A model generated the notes under the pieces. The model was given only the letters and a program-made list of their open reading frames with translations. It was not told the origin of the DNA and made no database searches. The position numbers and the translations under genes are program-made. DNA of 64,000 nucleotides from CBDCVY01 sp965223245 (GTDB lineage: Bacteria; Nitrospinota; Nitrospinia; Nitrospinales; Nitrospinaceae): NCBI GenBank assembly GCA_965223245.1, contig CBDCVY010000013.1, positions 248,001 through 312,000 on the forward strand, read 5' to 3'. Below are positions 1-9,346 of the stretch, piece after piece (the first letter of the stretch is position 1; each line of letters begins with the position of its first letter).

Positions 1-3000
1 ACTGAAGGACTACGCTGGAAATCTTTGAAATCTCCGAGGATTGAATAGAAGGAGGGAATCACAATTAGAACCAGAAATGTAGAAGCCATGAGTCCAAAGA
101 TGATACTTGTAACCAGGGGTATTAAAACCTGTGCTTGCAAACTTTTTTCCAGAAGGAGAGGGGTTAAGCCTGCAATAGTAGTTAAGGATGTCAAAAGCAC
201 AGCTCTAAATCTTTGACGGCTTGCTTTTCTTGCAGATTCTTTAATTTTTTGTCCTTTTTGCAAACTCATCTTGATGAATTGAACTAATAAAATTGAATCA
301 TTTATGACAACACCCGATAATGAAACAAATCCCATTATACTTACCATTGAAAGATCTAAACCCATTACAACATGTCCCCAAATAATGCCAATTAAAGATA
401 ACGGAATAGCGGATAGAACCATTAATGATTCGACATAGCTTTTCAATTGAAAACTTAAAAGTACAAATACTCCAAAAATTCCTACAAAGAAGGCCGTCAT
501 CATTGATTGGCCGGTAATTTTGGAACCTTTGAGTTGCCCTTCAAAAGAATATAAGATTTCAGGATACTTTTTTAAAAAACCAGGAAAAAACTTTTTTTGA
601 GTTTCATCGATTATTTCTTTCGCATTCACTACTTTGCTGTCAATATCAGAACGAATTGTAATAGTCTTTAATCCATTAACGCGAAAAATTCTTGCGGGTC
701 CTCGACTTTGCTCTAAAACAGCAACTTCTCCTATGGGATACAATTTTCCTGAAGGATCCGTGATATAAAAAAGTTCTAAATCAGAAAAACTATTCTGATC
801 TACATCTGCCAGTCTCACATCAATTTCATACGCTTCAGACCCTACTTGAATTTCACTAGCAGTTTTCCCAAAAAAAGCTGCACGCAGTTGATTTGCTATT
901 AGTGATGCATCCAGTCCTTTAGCAATGGCTCCTCGCTTCATGCGGATTTTGATTTCGGGCTTACCAGGACGCATATCGTCATTAAGATCTAAAACACCTT
1001 GATAACCATTTAACCAATTGGATAATTCTAATGATGCTTTTTTTAACTCGTCTAAATCCTTTCCCATTAATCTAATTTCAATGGGTAAACCACCTGGGCC
1101 GATTTGCGGTTCTTTATAAGTAATATTGATTACGTCTGGAATTTCACCCAGAGATTCTCTCCACCTTTGGGAAACATCATCCAAGGAGCTATTTCTGATT
1201 TCAGCTTTAAGTAGATCCACAGAAACAGTTGCTACATGCGCACCCGTCTCAAAAGCATCTAAATTTTTATTAAATTGAACATTTACATTTTTTACTAAAG
1301 ATTGATTGTCGGGCTGAAGAGGTGTTAGCTCTGAATTAACTTTGTTTAAGGCTTGGATTACCTGCTCCACAACGTTTTCAGTCTTTTCAATGGGTGTTCC
1401 CTGTGGGAGTAATATCCTTGCTTGAAGCACATCTCCGTCAATTTCAGGGAATCCAATGATTTTTATTTTACCTCCTGAAATTAAACCCAGTGTGGATAAA
1501 AATACAAAAATTAATATTCCTATAAGAAGATATCGCCAATGGATTGCCCAATCCACGAAACGCCCTAATATATTTTCGCGAAATGTATCAAGTAAGTTGT
1601 CAAATTTTTCTCTAAAACCTGAGGTGGGCAGGGGTTTTGCTTTTTGAAAAGTATGGTGTAAATGGTGAGGCAAAATGAAAAAAGCTTCAATCAAGCTTAA
1701 AGAAAGTGCGAGTATTAAAACTACCGGCATTACCCATAAAACTTTTCCCATTTCTCCTTTAATAAAAACTGGTATTGCTCCAAAAATTAATAGAGTAGTA
1801 AAGAAGGAAGATAATACTCCTGGTGTAACTTCTCGTGTGCCTTGTACAGCCGCATCTAAGGCAGACTTTCCTTTGGCATAATGGGAAGCAATGTTTTCTG
1901 AAATTACGATAGCATCGTCCATAATTAATCCTAAAGCCAAAAGCAAACCAACCATCGTAAGCATATTGATAGAAAAATCTATTTGATGCATGAAAAAAAT
2001 TGTTCCCAAAAAAGCGACGGGAAGGCCCATTGTCACCCAAAAAGCGAGGCGAAGGGAAAAGAAAAGCCACAGTGAAAGAAGTACAAGGATTAATCCCTGA
2101 ATTCCATTTTTTGTAAGCATAGTAAGACGATCCCGTACTATGTCTGTCATATTTTTGGTTAATTCAAAGTGAACATTTGGAGGAACTTTTTTGCGTTCTT
2201 TTTCTAAAAATTTATTTAGTGCCGCAATAATCTTTAGAGAATCTTCACTTTTAAGTTTTTTTATAGTGAGCATTCCAGCTCTTTGACCGTTAAACCAGAT
2301 TTTTTCTTCATCACGTTCAAACCGATCCTCTATAAAAGCAATGTCTCCTAATCGGATTTCCTCTCCGGATATGCCCGAAATAATGAGAATATCTTCGTAT
2401 TCAGAAACACTTTTACGTTCTTCTGAAAATCTAATAATTATATTTCCTTCAGGAGTTTCTATGGTTCCAGCAGGAAGGTTAACATTTTGTTTAGCTATAG
2501 CTTCCGTAATATCGACTATGCTTAAACCAAAACGCATCAATTCTTTAGCTCTCATTTGAATTTGGATTTGGTGATCTGAAAAACCTTCTACATTTACATG
2601 AGAGATTTCATCTAAAAGCAATAGTCGATTTTTAATATCCTCACAAAAAAGTTTTAAATCCGGAGCCGACATCGGGCCAGTTATAGCAACTGAAACTACT
2701 AAGTCCATGCGGCCTAATTGTTTAATGACGGGCTTTTCTGTTCTGTCAGGAAAATCATCTATGGCTTCCACCTCGGTCTTAATATCATCAATGAATTGAT
2801 TTAAATCTCCACCTTCCTGCATTTCCACCACAATGTGTGATATGCCTTCTTTTGATTCGCTTTTTACTTCATACACATCGTTGACATTTTCTAAGACATT
2901 TTCAATTCTTTGACTAATGGCCTCATCAATTTCTATGGCATGGGCTCCCGGATAGGGAACTAATATTTCAACTTCGGTTGGTGTGAAGTCGGGAAAGGTT

Positions 3001-3116
3001 TCTCTGCGGATATCCATTACGGTAATGGAGCCCAAAAAAATAAAAGTAACCATTATCAAGGAAGAAGCTGTGGGATGACTGGCAAAATATTTCAGCCAGT
3101 TATTATTGGGATTCAT
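1..3116 (-). CDS. RND-family efflux transporter permease, AcrB-like, C-terminus cut by the window edge
   Basis: Inner-membrane proton-driven pump of a tripartite efflux system. I translated the reverse strand by hand. An ATG at 3114-3116 opens a frame that runs without stop to base 1, about 1038 codons, so only a few C-terminal residues of a normal ~1040-residue permease are missing. The N-terminus has one helix, then a large periplasmic loop with the family phrase RRETFPDF. Helix 4 carries the proton-relay pair D400-D401 in LIMDDAIV. In helix 10 the lysine of AcrB is replaced by N939-D940 (GVVINDSIL), as in one common subgroup. The start overlaps the adaptor gene's stop by 14 bases, so the two are translationally linked. 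Substrate unknown. Confidence 0.93.
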   Translation of the reverse strand, partial: MNPNNNWLKYFASHPTASSLIMVTFIFLGSITVMDIRRETFPDFTPTEVEILVPYPGAHAIEIDEAISQRIENVLENVNDVYEVKSESKEGISHIVVEMQEGGDLNQFIDDIKTEVEAIDDFPDRTEKPVIKQLGRMDLVVSVAITGPMSAPDLKLFCEDIKNRLLLLDEISHVNVEGFSDHQIQIQMRAKELMRFGLSIVDITEAIAKQNVNLPAGTIETPEGNIIIRFSEERKSVSEYEDILIISGISGEEIRLGDIAFIEDRFERDEEKIWFNGQRAGMLTIKKLKSEDSLKIIAALNKFLEKERKKVPPNVHFELTKNMTDIVRDRLTMLTKNGIQGLILVLLSLWLFFSLRLAFWVTMGLPVAFLGTIFFMHQIDFSINMLTMVGLLLALGLIMDDAIVISENIASHYAKGKSALDAAVQGTREVTPGVLSSFFTTLLIFGAIPVFIKGEMGKVLWVMPVVLILALSLSLIEAFFILPHHLHHTFQKAKPLPTSGFREKFDNLLDTFRENILGRFVDWAIHWRYLLIGILIFVFLSTLGLISGGKIKIIGFPEIDGDVLQARILLPQGTPIEKTENVVEQVIQALNKVNSELTPLQPDNQSLVKNVNVQFNKNLDAFETGAHVATVSVDLLKAEIRNSSLDDVSQRWRESLGEIPDVINITYKEPQIGPGGLPIEIRLMGKDLDELKKASLELSNWLNGYQGVLDLNDDMRPGKPEIKIRMKRGAIAKGLDASLIANQLRAAFFGKTASEIQVGSEAYEIDVRLADVDQNSFSDLELFYITDPSGKLYPIGEVAVLEQSRGPARIFRVNGLKTITIRSDIDSKVVNAKEIIDETQKKFFPGFLKKYPEILYSFEGQLKGSKITGQSMMTAFFVGIFGVFVLLSFQLKSYVESLMVLSAIPLSLIGIIWGHVVMGLDLSMVSIMGFVSLSGVVINDSILLVQFIKMSLQKGQKIKESARKASRQRFRAVLLTSLTTIAGLTPLLLEKSLQAQVLIPLVTSIIFGLMASTFLVLIVIPSFYSILGDFKDFQRSPS

Positions 3117-4473
3117 TTTTTTTCAATATTTGAGAGGATTTATTTGATAGTGAGGACTCAAGTTTTTTATCCAAATGAACAGTTAAGAGCATGCCTTCAA
3201 TTGCAGGGATTACATCGCTGACAATAATTTGCTCTCCGGAATTAAGACCTGATTGAATAGATACAAGGTCCTCTTGGAAAAATTCGATTTGAACTTTTCT
3301 TTTTTCCAACCTACTTTCTTGATTGACTACATAAACTAGATTTTGGTGAAGGGCAGATCGAGGAATAATTAAACTGTTTGGTCTTGGTTTTCCATATAAT
3401 TCTACTTCGCAGTAGTAGTTCTTTTGCAGGGGTGGTCGTTTTCCTGGTTTTGCTTTTAGAAAAGGATCATCAACCGCAACTACAATTCCAATGGTTCCTG
3501 TTTTTGGGTCCGTTTCTGTGAATCTTAAAAATCGAGCTTTCCATTCAATAGACCTGGAATTTATATCAATGCGAACAATGGCATTAAAACCAAAAAATTT
3601 TTCCAAATCACCTCGAGTAATATTCCGAAAAGCCTCCAAATCCAAAGATTCAGGTGCATCTTTTGGGATAAGATTTCTTAATTTGTATCGTGGAATTTGT
3701 GCTTCGATTTCAGCCGTTTTAATACTATCCGCAATCGCCAGTATTTGGCCAACAGTAGCAGCTTGACCTAACTCTACATTCACTTGTGCAATTCGACTAT
3801 CAAAAGGAACCGTGACAATGGTTTTTTCAAGGTTGATTTTTGCGTTGGCTAATCGAGATTGAGTAGCTCGAAGGTTAGCAAAAAGCGCTTGGCGCTCAGA
3901 AGGTATTCGATTAATAGTGCTTAAATAATTTTCTACACTGTTTTTTTGAATTAATACTCTTTGCTTTTCTAGATCCAAGTCAGATTTAGAAACGACACCT
4001 TCTCTAAAAAGTTTTATCTTTCTATCGAGTTCGCTTTGATTGATTTTCAGTGAGCTACGTTCGATTTCTAATTGTCGTTTAGTGTCAGTTAAATTTTGCT
4101 CCAGTTTTGCAATTTGCGCCTTGATATTTAATATTTCTGCTTGAATTTCTTCTATAGCCAACCGGCTGGGATTAGCTTCAATCTTAAATAGCGTTTCTCC
4201 TTTATTTAGAAAAACACCCTTTTTTAAATTGGGATGTATTTCAACAATCTTCCCACCAATTTCTGCAACTGCTTCCCAAGTTTTATCAGGATGGACGTAT
4301 CCATAGCCAACAGCGCGTGGAATGAAATTAGTTTCAGATAAGGTGATTGCTCGAACTGCTTTTGCATGTTCGGTAATCTTGGTTCTTTGAGGAGCCTCTT
4401 TGGCCTTTACTAATATTACGAGAATAGCCAAACCTAAAATGAGCCCTGGAAAAATTAGAAGTTTTTTGCCCAT
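3103..4473 (-). CDS. RND efflux periplasmic adaptor (HlyD/AcrA-type membrane fusion protein)
   Basis: Adaptor of 456 residues that links the inner-membrane pump to an outer-membrane channel. Residues 1-24 are a hydrophobic N-terminal anchor (LLIFPGLILGLAILVILV). Next comes the first half of the lipoyl-like beta domain (about 60-100), a long helical hairpin (about 100-210, ending in RATQSRLANAKINLEK), the second lipoyl half with the typical phrase VTVPFDSRIAQVNVELGQ, and a beta-barrel and membrane-proximal domain. It is first in a two-gene operon with the permease, which overlaps its 3' end. No TolC-type channel gene is in view, so that partner must lie elsewhere or beyond the left edge. Substrate cannot be deduced. 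Confidence 0.92.
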   Translation of the reverse strand: MGKKLLIFPGLILGLAILVILVKAKEAPQRTKITEHAKAVRAITLSETNFIPRAVGYGYVHPDKTWEAVAEIGGKIVEIHPNLKKGVFLNKGETLFKIEANPSRLAIEEIQAEILNIKAQIAKLEQNLTDTKRQLEIERSSLKINQSELDRKIKLFREGVVSKSDLDLEKQRVLIQKNSVENYLSTINRIPSERQALFANLRATQSRLANAKINLEKTIVTVPFDSRIAQVNVELGQAATVGQILAIADSIKTAEIEAQIPRYKLRNLIPKDAPESLDLEAFRNITRGDLEKFFGFNAIVRIDINSRSIEWKARFLRFTETDPKTGTIGIVVAVDDPFLKAKPGKRPPLQKNYYCEVELYGKPRPNSLIIPRSALHQNLVYVVNQESRLEKRKVQIEFFQEDLVSIQSGLNSGEQIIVSDVIPAIEGMLLTVHLDKKLESSLSNKSSQILKKNESQ

Positions 4474-4790
4474 AATTTCTAATTATTTATCAAATGAGTG
4501 TTTAAATAATTTAACTTTGTTCTTATTTAATTTTATAACAAATTGCAAGGAGAACCTAGTTAGTTGGTGGTTATTTCAAATAATAAATGAGTAATGGAAA
4601 AATGAATGACTTAGAAAAAGATAAGGAAATAATTAATTTAAATTTTTTAATTATTTTTGAAAATAGAATCAAGAAAAGGTGTTCAAAGAGGGGAAACCGG
4701 ATTGTCTGTAATTAGGCCTTTCCTTGTTTTATGGGGATTCTAGTGTTAACTTAATAATAAAACGAATTAGTGATTTATCTTGAGTAAAGA
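4474..4790. other. Divergent intergenic region, 317 bp
   Basis: This AT-rich spacer lies between the divergent efflux operon and the methyltransferase gene and must hold both promoters. I saw no convincing -35/-10 pair, riboswitch or RNA gene. Confidence 0.5.
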
Positions 4791-5537
4791 ATGACATCTG
4801 ACCCCTATCAGGCTATTTTCCAAAATAGAGGAGGGATTTACCACCAAGCCATGTTAGCTTGCCCCTTTGCGAGGCGTGCTGAATTTGAGAATCTAACTTC
4901 TCTGGCTGATTTGAGAGATGGTCAGAGGGTTTGTGATGTGCCTTCCGGGGGTGGCTATATTCAAAATTTTGTTAGTACAAATATTGATTTAATCTGCGTT
5001 GATTCTTCATTTCAATTTATTCAAAATAAAAGTGCTTTAAATTTAAAAAAAATATTAGGTTGTTTAGAGAGATTACCTTTAAAAGGTTCAAGCTTTGACC
5101 GTATTCTCAGCTTAGCTGGTCTGCATCACTTTGAAGATAAGAATAAAGTTTTTCAGGAAATTCATCGAATTTTAAAGCTAGGAGGAAAATTTTGTATTGC
5201 AGATGTTAGTGAATATTCCCCTACCGCAAAATTTCTTAATATTTTTGTCCATAAGCATAATTCCGTGGGTCATAAGGGATTTTTTTTTAATGATTTAATT
5301 AAAGAACAGCTTCATTCACTTGGATTTCATCTATTTGAAGCGAAACTAAAGAAATTTTATTGGGAATTTTCTTCTCTGGAATTAATGGCGGATTTTTGCC
5401 GCAATTTATTTGGGATTGATCAAATTGATAATAAGGAAATTCTTAAGGGTATTGATCATTATTTAGGTATTTTCAGAAAAAATAATTCTTACTGCATGAA
5501 CTGGGAATTAATGTATTTGGCTGGCACCAAGGAATAA
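4791..5537 (+). CDS. Class I SAM-dependent methyltransferase (Methyltransf_11-like)
   Basis: Cytoplasmic enzyme of 248 residues with the class I methyltransferase order. Motif I reads VCDVPSGGGYIQNF at about residues 47-60, an acidic motif II follows (ICVDSS), then post-motif LERLPLKGSSFDRILSLAGLHHF and GGKFCIADV. Motif I is unusual: PSGGG stands where most relatives have GCGTG or GAGTG, though the acidic residue before it and the glycines remain. The gene is followed 49 bp later by a PaaK/CapK-like adenylating enzyme on the same strand and probably shares its transcript. The start is the ATG at 4791, with only a weak ribosome site. Substrate unknown; small-molecule or sugar O-methylation would fit the context. 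Confidence 0.8.
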   Translation: MTSDPYQAIFQNRGGIYHQAMLACPFARRAEFENLTSLADLRDGQRVCDVPSGGGYIQNFVSTNIDLICVDSSFQFIQNKSALNLKKILGCLERLPLKGSSFDRILSLAGLHHFEDKNKVFQEIHRILKLGGKFCIADVSEYSPTAKFLNIFVHKHNSVGHKGFFFNDLIKEQLHSLGFHLFEAKLKKFYWEFSSLELMADFCRNLFGIDQIDNKEILKGIDHYLGIFRKNNSYCMNWELMYLAGTKE

Positions 5538-5586
5538 TAAATGCGAAATAATTTTGAATTTGAAAGATTGATGGAGAAAGAACTGA

Positions 5587-6972
5587 GTGAGTTGGCGAAA
5601 TAGGGTTTACAGAGCTTTTAAGACATTACAAGATCCTGGATTTTTTCAGTGGGAAACTATTTGTACGAAACTTGAACAACAAGCTAAAGATCCTTCGCAG
5701 AGATATTTAGCAGATCTTTTAGAATTTGCTCAACAAAATGTTCTTTATTACAACGAAATCATAAAAGAAAAGTTTCATAATCCCGAGAGTTTACAAGGGA
5801 TTACTACATTGGATAAGGAAAAAATTAGCAAGAACTTTGAAAAATTAAAATCATCAGATATTGATGTAAGGTTAACCTTTGAGACGCACTCGGGTGGATC
5901 TACAGGAACGCCACAATGCTTTTTGCAGAATAAGGAGTATTCATCATGGGCATTGGCAACAGAAAATTTTTACTATAGAAAATTTTTAAAATTTGATCCT
6001 AATTTAGTTCCTAAAGTTTTATTATGGGGAGCTCGTGACGATTTGTTAGAAACTAAAAGTTGGAAGAATAAAGTTGGGCAGTCTCTCCAGCAGATCAAAT
6101 TTCTAAACTCTTACTCAATGACGCCGAAATTATGTCATCAATATGTAAGAAAAATTAATCAGCATAGACCCTATTACATACGCGGATATTCGCATTCACT
6201 TTTTTTATTAGCGCAGTTTATTAAAGAAAATCACTTGAGAATCTTTTCTCCTCATTGCATTATTTCTTCCGCTGAAAAAATGCATGATTTTATGAAAAAA
6301 ATAATTGAGGATGTGTTTTGCTGCCCGGTTTATGATTACTATGGATCCAGAGAAGTAGGAGCTATTGCCGGTGAATGTTATGAGGGAAAGCTTCATGTGT
6401 TTTCTTTTAATAACTGGGTAGAGATAATTGATGAAGAAGGAAAGTTGGCTAGGCCTGGTGAAGAAGGTAAAGTGGTTATTACCAACCTTCACAATTTCTC
6501 AATGCCTCTCATTAGATATGAAATAGGAGACACCGCAATCCAAGGTTACCCTTGTTCTTGTGAAAGTAATTTGCCTACTATTGAAGAAGTTTCAGGAAGG
6601 ACTTCAGATCATTTTATTACTTCTAATGGAAAAATGGTTAGTGGTTTGTTTTTTGCGTTAATCTGTAGAACGGAATGGATGAAACATTATCAAGTAATTC
6701 AAACGAAAACAAACACTATAAAAATCCTATATATTCCAAAAAGAAAACTTCATAAAAGTGATTTCGAAGGAGTTGCTAATAAAATTCGGCAGGTGATGGG
6801 AGCAGATTGTGAAATTATTTGGGAGGTGGTTGATTCGATTCCTTTGTCTAAGAATGGCAAACTTCTTTTAACTAAAAGTTTGGTAGCCCCAAAAGAGTAT
6901 TTGCAAAGTACTCTTCCAATCATTGATGCCATGCAACCAGAAAATTCAGGTTGTGAAATTGAAGTTGATTAA
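5587..6972 (+). CDS. PaaK/CapK-like adenylate-forming enzyme, copy 1 of 3
   Basis: Member of the phenylacetate-CoA ligase/coenzyme F390 synthetase-like branch of adenylate-forming enzymes, often seen in capsule loci as CapK. The phosphate-binding loop is HSGGSTGTPQCF (about residues 100-111). YDYYGSREVG and the hinge region GRTSDHF follow, and a C-terminal lobe ends near a conserved lysine (SKNGKLL). The YPCSCESN cysteines correspond to the C-x-C region of PaaK relatives. Start is GTG at 5587, with GGAG ten bases upstream. It is clearly paralogous to the genes at 14963 and 43576. The carboxylic acid activated and the acceptor (CoA or a sugar) are unknown. Two more hallmarks, FSMPLIRYEIGD and PGEEGKV, are intact, so it is probably active. 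Confidence 0.85.
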   Translation: MSWRNRVYRAFKTLQDPGFFQWETICTKLEQQAKDPSQRYLADLLEFAQQNVLYYNEIIKEKFHNPESLQGITTLDKEKISKNFEKLKSSDIDVRLTFETHSGGSTGTPQCFLQNKEYSSWALATENFYYRKFLKFDPNLVPKVLLWGARDDLLETKSWKNKVGQSLQQIKFLNSYSMTPKLCHQYVRKINQHRPYYIRGYSHSLFLLAQFIKENHLRIFSPHCIISSAEKMHDFMKKIIEDVFCCPVYDYYGSREVGAIAGECYEGKLHVFSFNNWVEIIDEEGKLARPGEEGKVVITNLHNFSMPLIRYEIGDTAIQGYPCSCESNLPTIEEVSGRTSDHFITSNGKMVSGLFFALICRTEWMKHYQVIQTKTNTIKILYIPKRKLHKSDFEGVANKIRQVMGADCEIIWEVVDSIPLSKNGKLLLTKSLVAPKEYLQSTLPIIDAMQPENSGCEIEVD

Positions 6973-6990
6973 AACTATTTCCTTAACTTT

Positions 6991-7012
6991 CTAATTTGAA
7001 AAATTGGTTTTC
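6991..7012 (+). terminator. Weak Rho-independent terminator candidate
   Basis: CTAATTT and AAATTGG can pair, with one G-T wobble, around a GAA loop and are followed by TTTTC and further T's. It lies 19 bases after the adenylating enzyme. The stem is AT-rich, hence the low confidence. Confidence 0.35.
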
Positions 7013-7098
7013 TGTTTTGCTAGGCTACTAATTGATGAAGTGAATAGTATTTTGAGTTTTGTGCAGAATAAAACCTCTTGGTATGGAAGGAATTTCTG

Positions 7099-8595
7099 AT
7101 GAGAAAATGGATGTTTAAACTGAATGGTTTTTTAATTATTTCTTTTGTGTTTTTTCTAATACTTCCCGCGACGTCATTTTCTGAATTTGGTTTTAATTTC
7201 GGGGGTGATGAAAAAACACCCGCAAATTACTTTATTAATGTAAAGGATTTTGGAGCGAAGGGAGACGGAAAGACCGATGATACTTTAGCCATTCAGGCTG
7301 CAATAGATTCGCTTTGTGAAAACGAAATTGGAGGAGGCACTGTTTATTTCCCACCGGGACAATATCTAATTTTGGGTCAACCCGGCCCTATGGATTCATT
7401 TCAGGGCAAAGTAATGAAGAATGGAATAATGATAAAGGATGTGGATAAATCCATTGCTAGGCCTACCGGTAAAAAGGGAAATCACCGGATTACACTTCGG
7501 GGTGCCGGAAAAGCTAGCGTTTTAAAAGGTGGGTCCAAAAATTTAATCGTAATAAGAGTCTCCACGAGTTTTGTGACCATTAAAGATCTCACCATAAATG
7601 GGGGAGCGAATTACAAAGACTTTGGAAATGGGGTAGTGGGAATGGGATTTGTTCCGGAAAATATGCAGGATGCCCTGACTCATTCCAAAGTAAATTATAA
7701 TGTAGTAGAAAATGTGCATATTGGAAATACTCAAGAAGGAATTTTGATGGTTTGTGGTCCAGATGGTACGGGTTGGCAGAGCTCTTGTTACTGGAATTCT
7801 TTTTCAAATATCTATTTGAGGTTTATGACTCGAGGAATTTATTTAGCTAGTGGGGTAAAAGGATCACCTAGTAATAATAGAAACTATTTTGAAAATATCA
7901 TAATGAATTTTATGAATGTTGGATTGCATATTGAAAGTGGAGATACGAATACTTGTATTCATTGTGCGATAAATGATATTTTTTTAGAGGAAACTCCTTA
8001 CACCGGAAAGGTTCCACGAAAAGTCCCCACTGCTATAGTAATTGAAGAATTCGATAAATGGGGACTACGGTACAGTCAAAAAAATCGATTTTATAATCTT
8101 CCATTTGAAGGAAATAAAAGGGATATTGAAAATGCAAATCCACGGACTGAGTTTTTCGGAATCAATGCCAGTCTTAAGAAAGATTTTAATCTATGGAAAA
8201 AGCCTCCCAAAATATACTTTGGAAATGGTCAGTTTTTAAACCATTCCGGACTTTTCATTGGTAAAAAAGATATGCTTCCGGAACCTAGTGTTGCTTTGGG
8301 AATTGAATCCAAAAAGAAAGGATTTTTACCGCCAAGAATGACAGTTAAAGAACGAAATAGAATTAGATCCCCCCTACCTGGATTGATGGTTTACAATACG
8401 ACATCAAAATCGTTAAGTGTGTTTGATGGTAAAGCTTGGACAGATACGAAAGACTCAATGATATCGTTTCCAGTTTTAACCTCCAAAAAAATAAATAAAG
8501 TAAAAGCTCCCAAAAGAGGAACCATAATCATAAATGAGAGTACCAATAAACTAAATTATTTTGATGGGAAAAAGTGGAAGGAATTATCTCATTAA
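7099..8595 (+). CDS. Secreted parallel beta-helix protein (Pectate_lyase_3-like), copy 1 of 3
   Basis: Predicted extracellular or surface protein of 498 residues. I chose the ATG at 7099 over the TTG at 7078 because GGAAGGA sits seven bases upstream and the protein then starts directly with a signal peptide (about 1-28). The mature N-terminus has the Pectate_lyase_3 opening VKDFGAKGDGKTDDTLAIQA, then GGGTVYFPPGQY, followed by beta-helix coils up to about residue 385. Two copies of a short C-terminal unit follow, one with GLMVYNTTSKSLSVFDGKAW and one with TIIINESTNKLNYFDGKKW. The phrase GFLPPRMT precedes them, as in copy 2 (28098) and copy 3 (29497). An enzymatic or purely structural role cannot be decided, as I cannot identify catalytic residues. 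Confidence 0.8.
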   Translation: MRKWMFKLNGFLIISFVFFLILPATSFSEFGFNFGGDEKTPANYFINVKDFGAKGDGKTDDTLAIQAAIDSLCENEIGGGTVYFPPGQYLILGQPGPMDSFQGKVMKNGIMIKDVDKSIARPTGKKGNHRITLRGAGKASVLKGGSKNLIVIRVSTSFVTIKDLTINGGANYKDFGNGVVGMGFVPENMQDALTHSKVNYNVVENVHIGNTQEGILMVCGPDGTGWQSSCYWNSFSNIYLRFMTRGIYLASGVKGSPSNNRNYFENIIMNFMNVGLHIESGDTNTCIHCAINDIFLEETPYTGKVPRKVPTAIVIEEFDKWGLRYSQKNRFYNLPFEGNKRDIENANPRTEFFGINASLKKDFNLWKKPPKIYFGNGQFLNHSGLFIGKKDMLPEPSVALGIESKKKGFLPPRMTVKERNRIRSPLPGLMVYNTTSKSLSVFDGKAWTDTKDSMISFPVLTSKKINKVKAPKRGTIIINESTNKLNYFDGKKWKELSH

Positions 8596-8650
8596 AGTAC
8601 TTTTTTAAACTTCAGGATGGCGTCTCAAGGGAAAAAAATTAGAAATAATC

Positions 8651-9346
8651 TTAAATGTTTTGGATGCTAAATTGGCCTGTCATGTATTTAGAATGACGGC
8701 TGTACCGAATAGGGATGTCTTGAATAATTTGTGTAACCCGATTTCGTTCTTTTCTATCAAACTTGATTTCCACAATTAACGTTTCTGGAATGTTTGCCTT
8801 AAGTTCTAGATTGGGTTTGTTTTTGAATCTTTGATCAAATATTTTTTGTTTGTTATCTACAGTAATTCGAACTCTTTGATCATATGAGACATAATAACGG
8901 CGATAGTAGTGATTAATTAGAACAGGATGGGGATAATCGTTTAGCCATTGTTTGCCCTCTTGGGTCATCTGCCTGCATATTAAACCATAAACCTCTTGCC
9001 AATTAGCTCCTGCAAAATAAGGAGCTTCATTTGCTCTGTATAGTAATTTCCAGACAAACATATTTCTTTTTCTTTTAATCTCAAGAAACCCTTTGTCAGG
9101 GTAGCCACCGGTTAACCCATACCAACGATATCGAACTTTGGTTCTTGAGCTGGTTCCTGAAAGATTGTCTTTAAAAGCTATACAGTCTGGGGTATCGAAA
9201 TAGATATTATTAACCCACCTGTCTGGGTAAGCCTTTATAAATCCCTCAGGATTCATTCGAATCCAATGAATTATAGAGGCCAAATTAGTTTCTCTGGCGA
9301 TGTATTTGATTTCATAACGAGTTTTGTCAGGAACGATATAACTCAT
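8651..9346 (-). CDS. VTC-domain protein, polyphosphate polymerase-like (module A)
   Basis: Protein of 231 residues with the VTC triphosphate-tunnel fold. The fold's charged signatures are visible in order: TRYEIKYIA at the N-terminus, NNIYFDTPDCIAFKDN, RTKVRYRWYG, FLEIKRKR, YRRYYVSYDQRVRITVD, LIVEIKFD and HSKYMTGQF at the end. In the yeast Vtc4 family such basic and acidic residues line the tunnel where ATP gamma-phosphate is polymerised. Its ATG overlaps the CotH stop by four bases (ATGA), so it is translationally coupled. There is no signal peptide or membrane segment, so it acts in the cytoplasm or at the inner face of the membrane. Paralogue: 49681-50367. True polyphosphate synthesis is inference. 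Confidence 0.85.
   Translation of the reverse strand: MSYIVPDKTRYEIKYIARETNLASIIHWIRMNPEGFIKAYPDRWVNNIYFDTPDCIAFKDNLSGTSSRTKVRYRWYGLTGGYPDKGFLEIKRKRNMFVWKLLYRANEAPYFAGANWQEVYGLICRQMTQEGKQWLNDYPHPVLINHYYRRYYVSYDQRVRITVDNKQKIFDQRFKNKPNLELKANIPETLIVEIKFDRKERNRVTQIIQDIPIRYSRHSKYMTGQFSIQNI

Noticed and set aside
1759..2070. 103-codon minus-strand frame
   Set aside because: It is a shifted frame inside the RND permease, whose own frame runs unbroken with correct motifs.
7078..7098. Upstream TTG start for the first beta-helix protein
   Set aside because: The ATG at 7099 has a well-placed GGAAGGA site that would lie inside the longer version, and gives a standard signal peptide.
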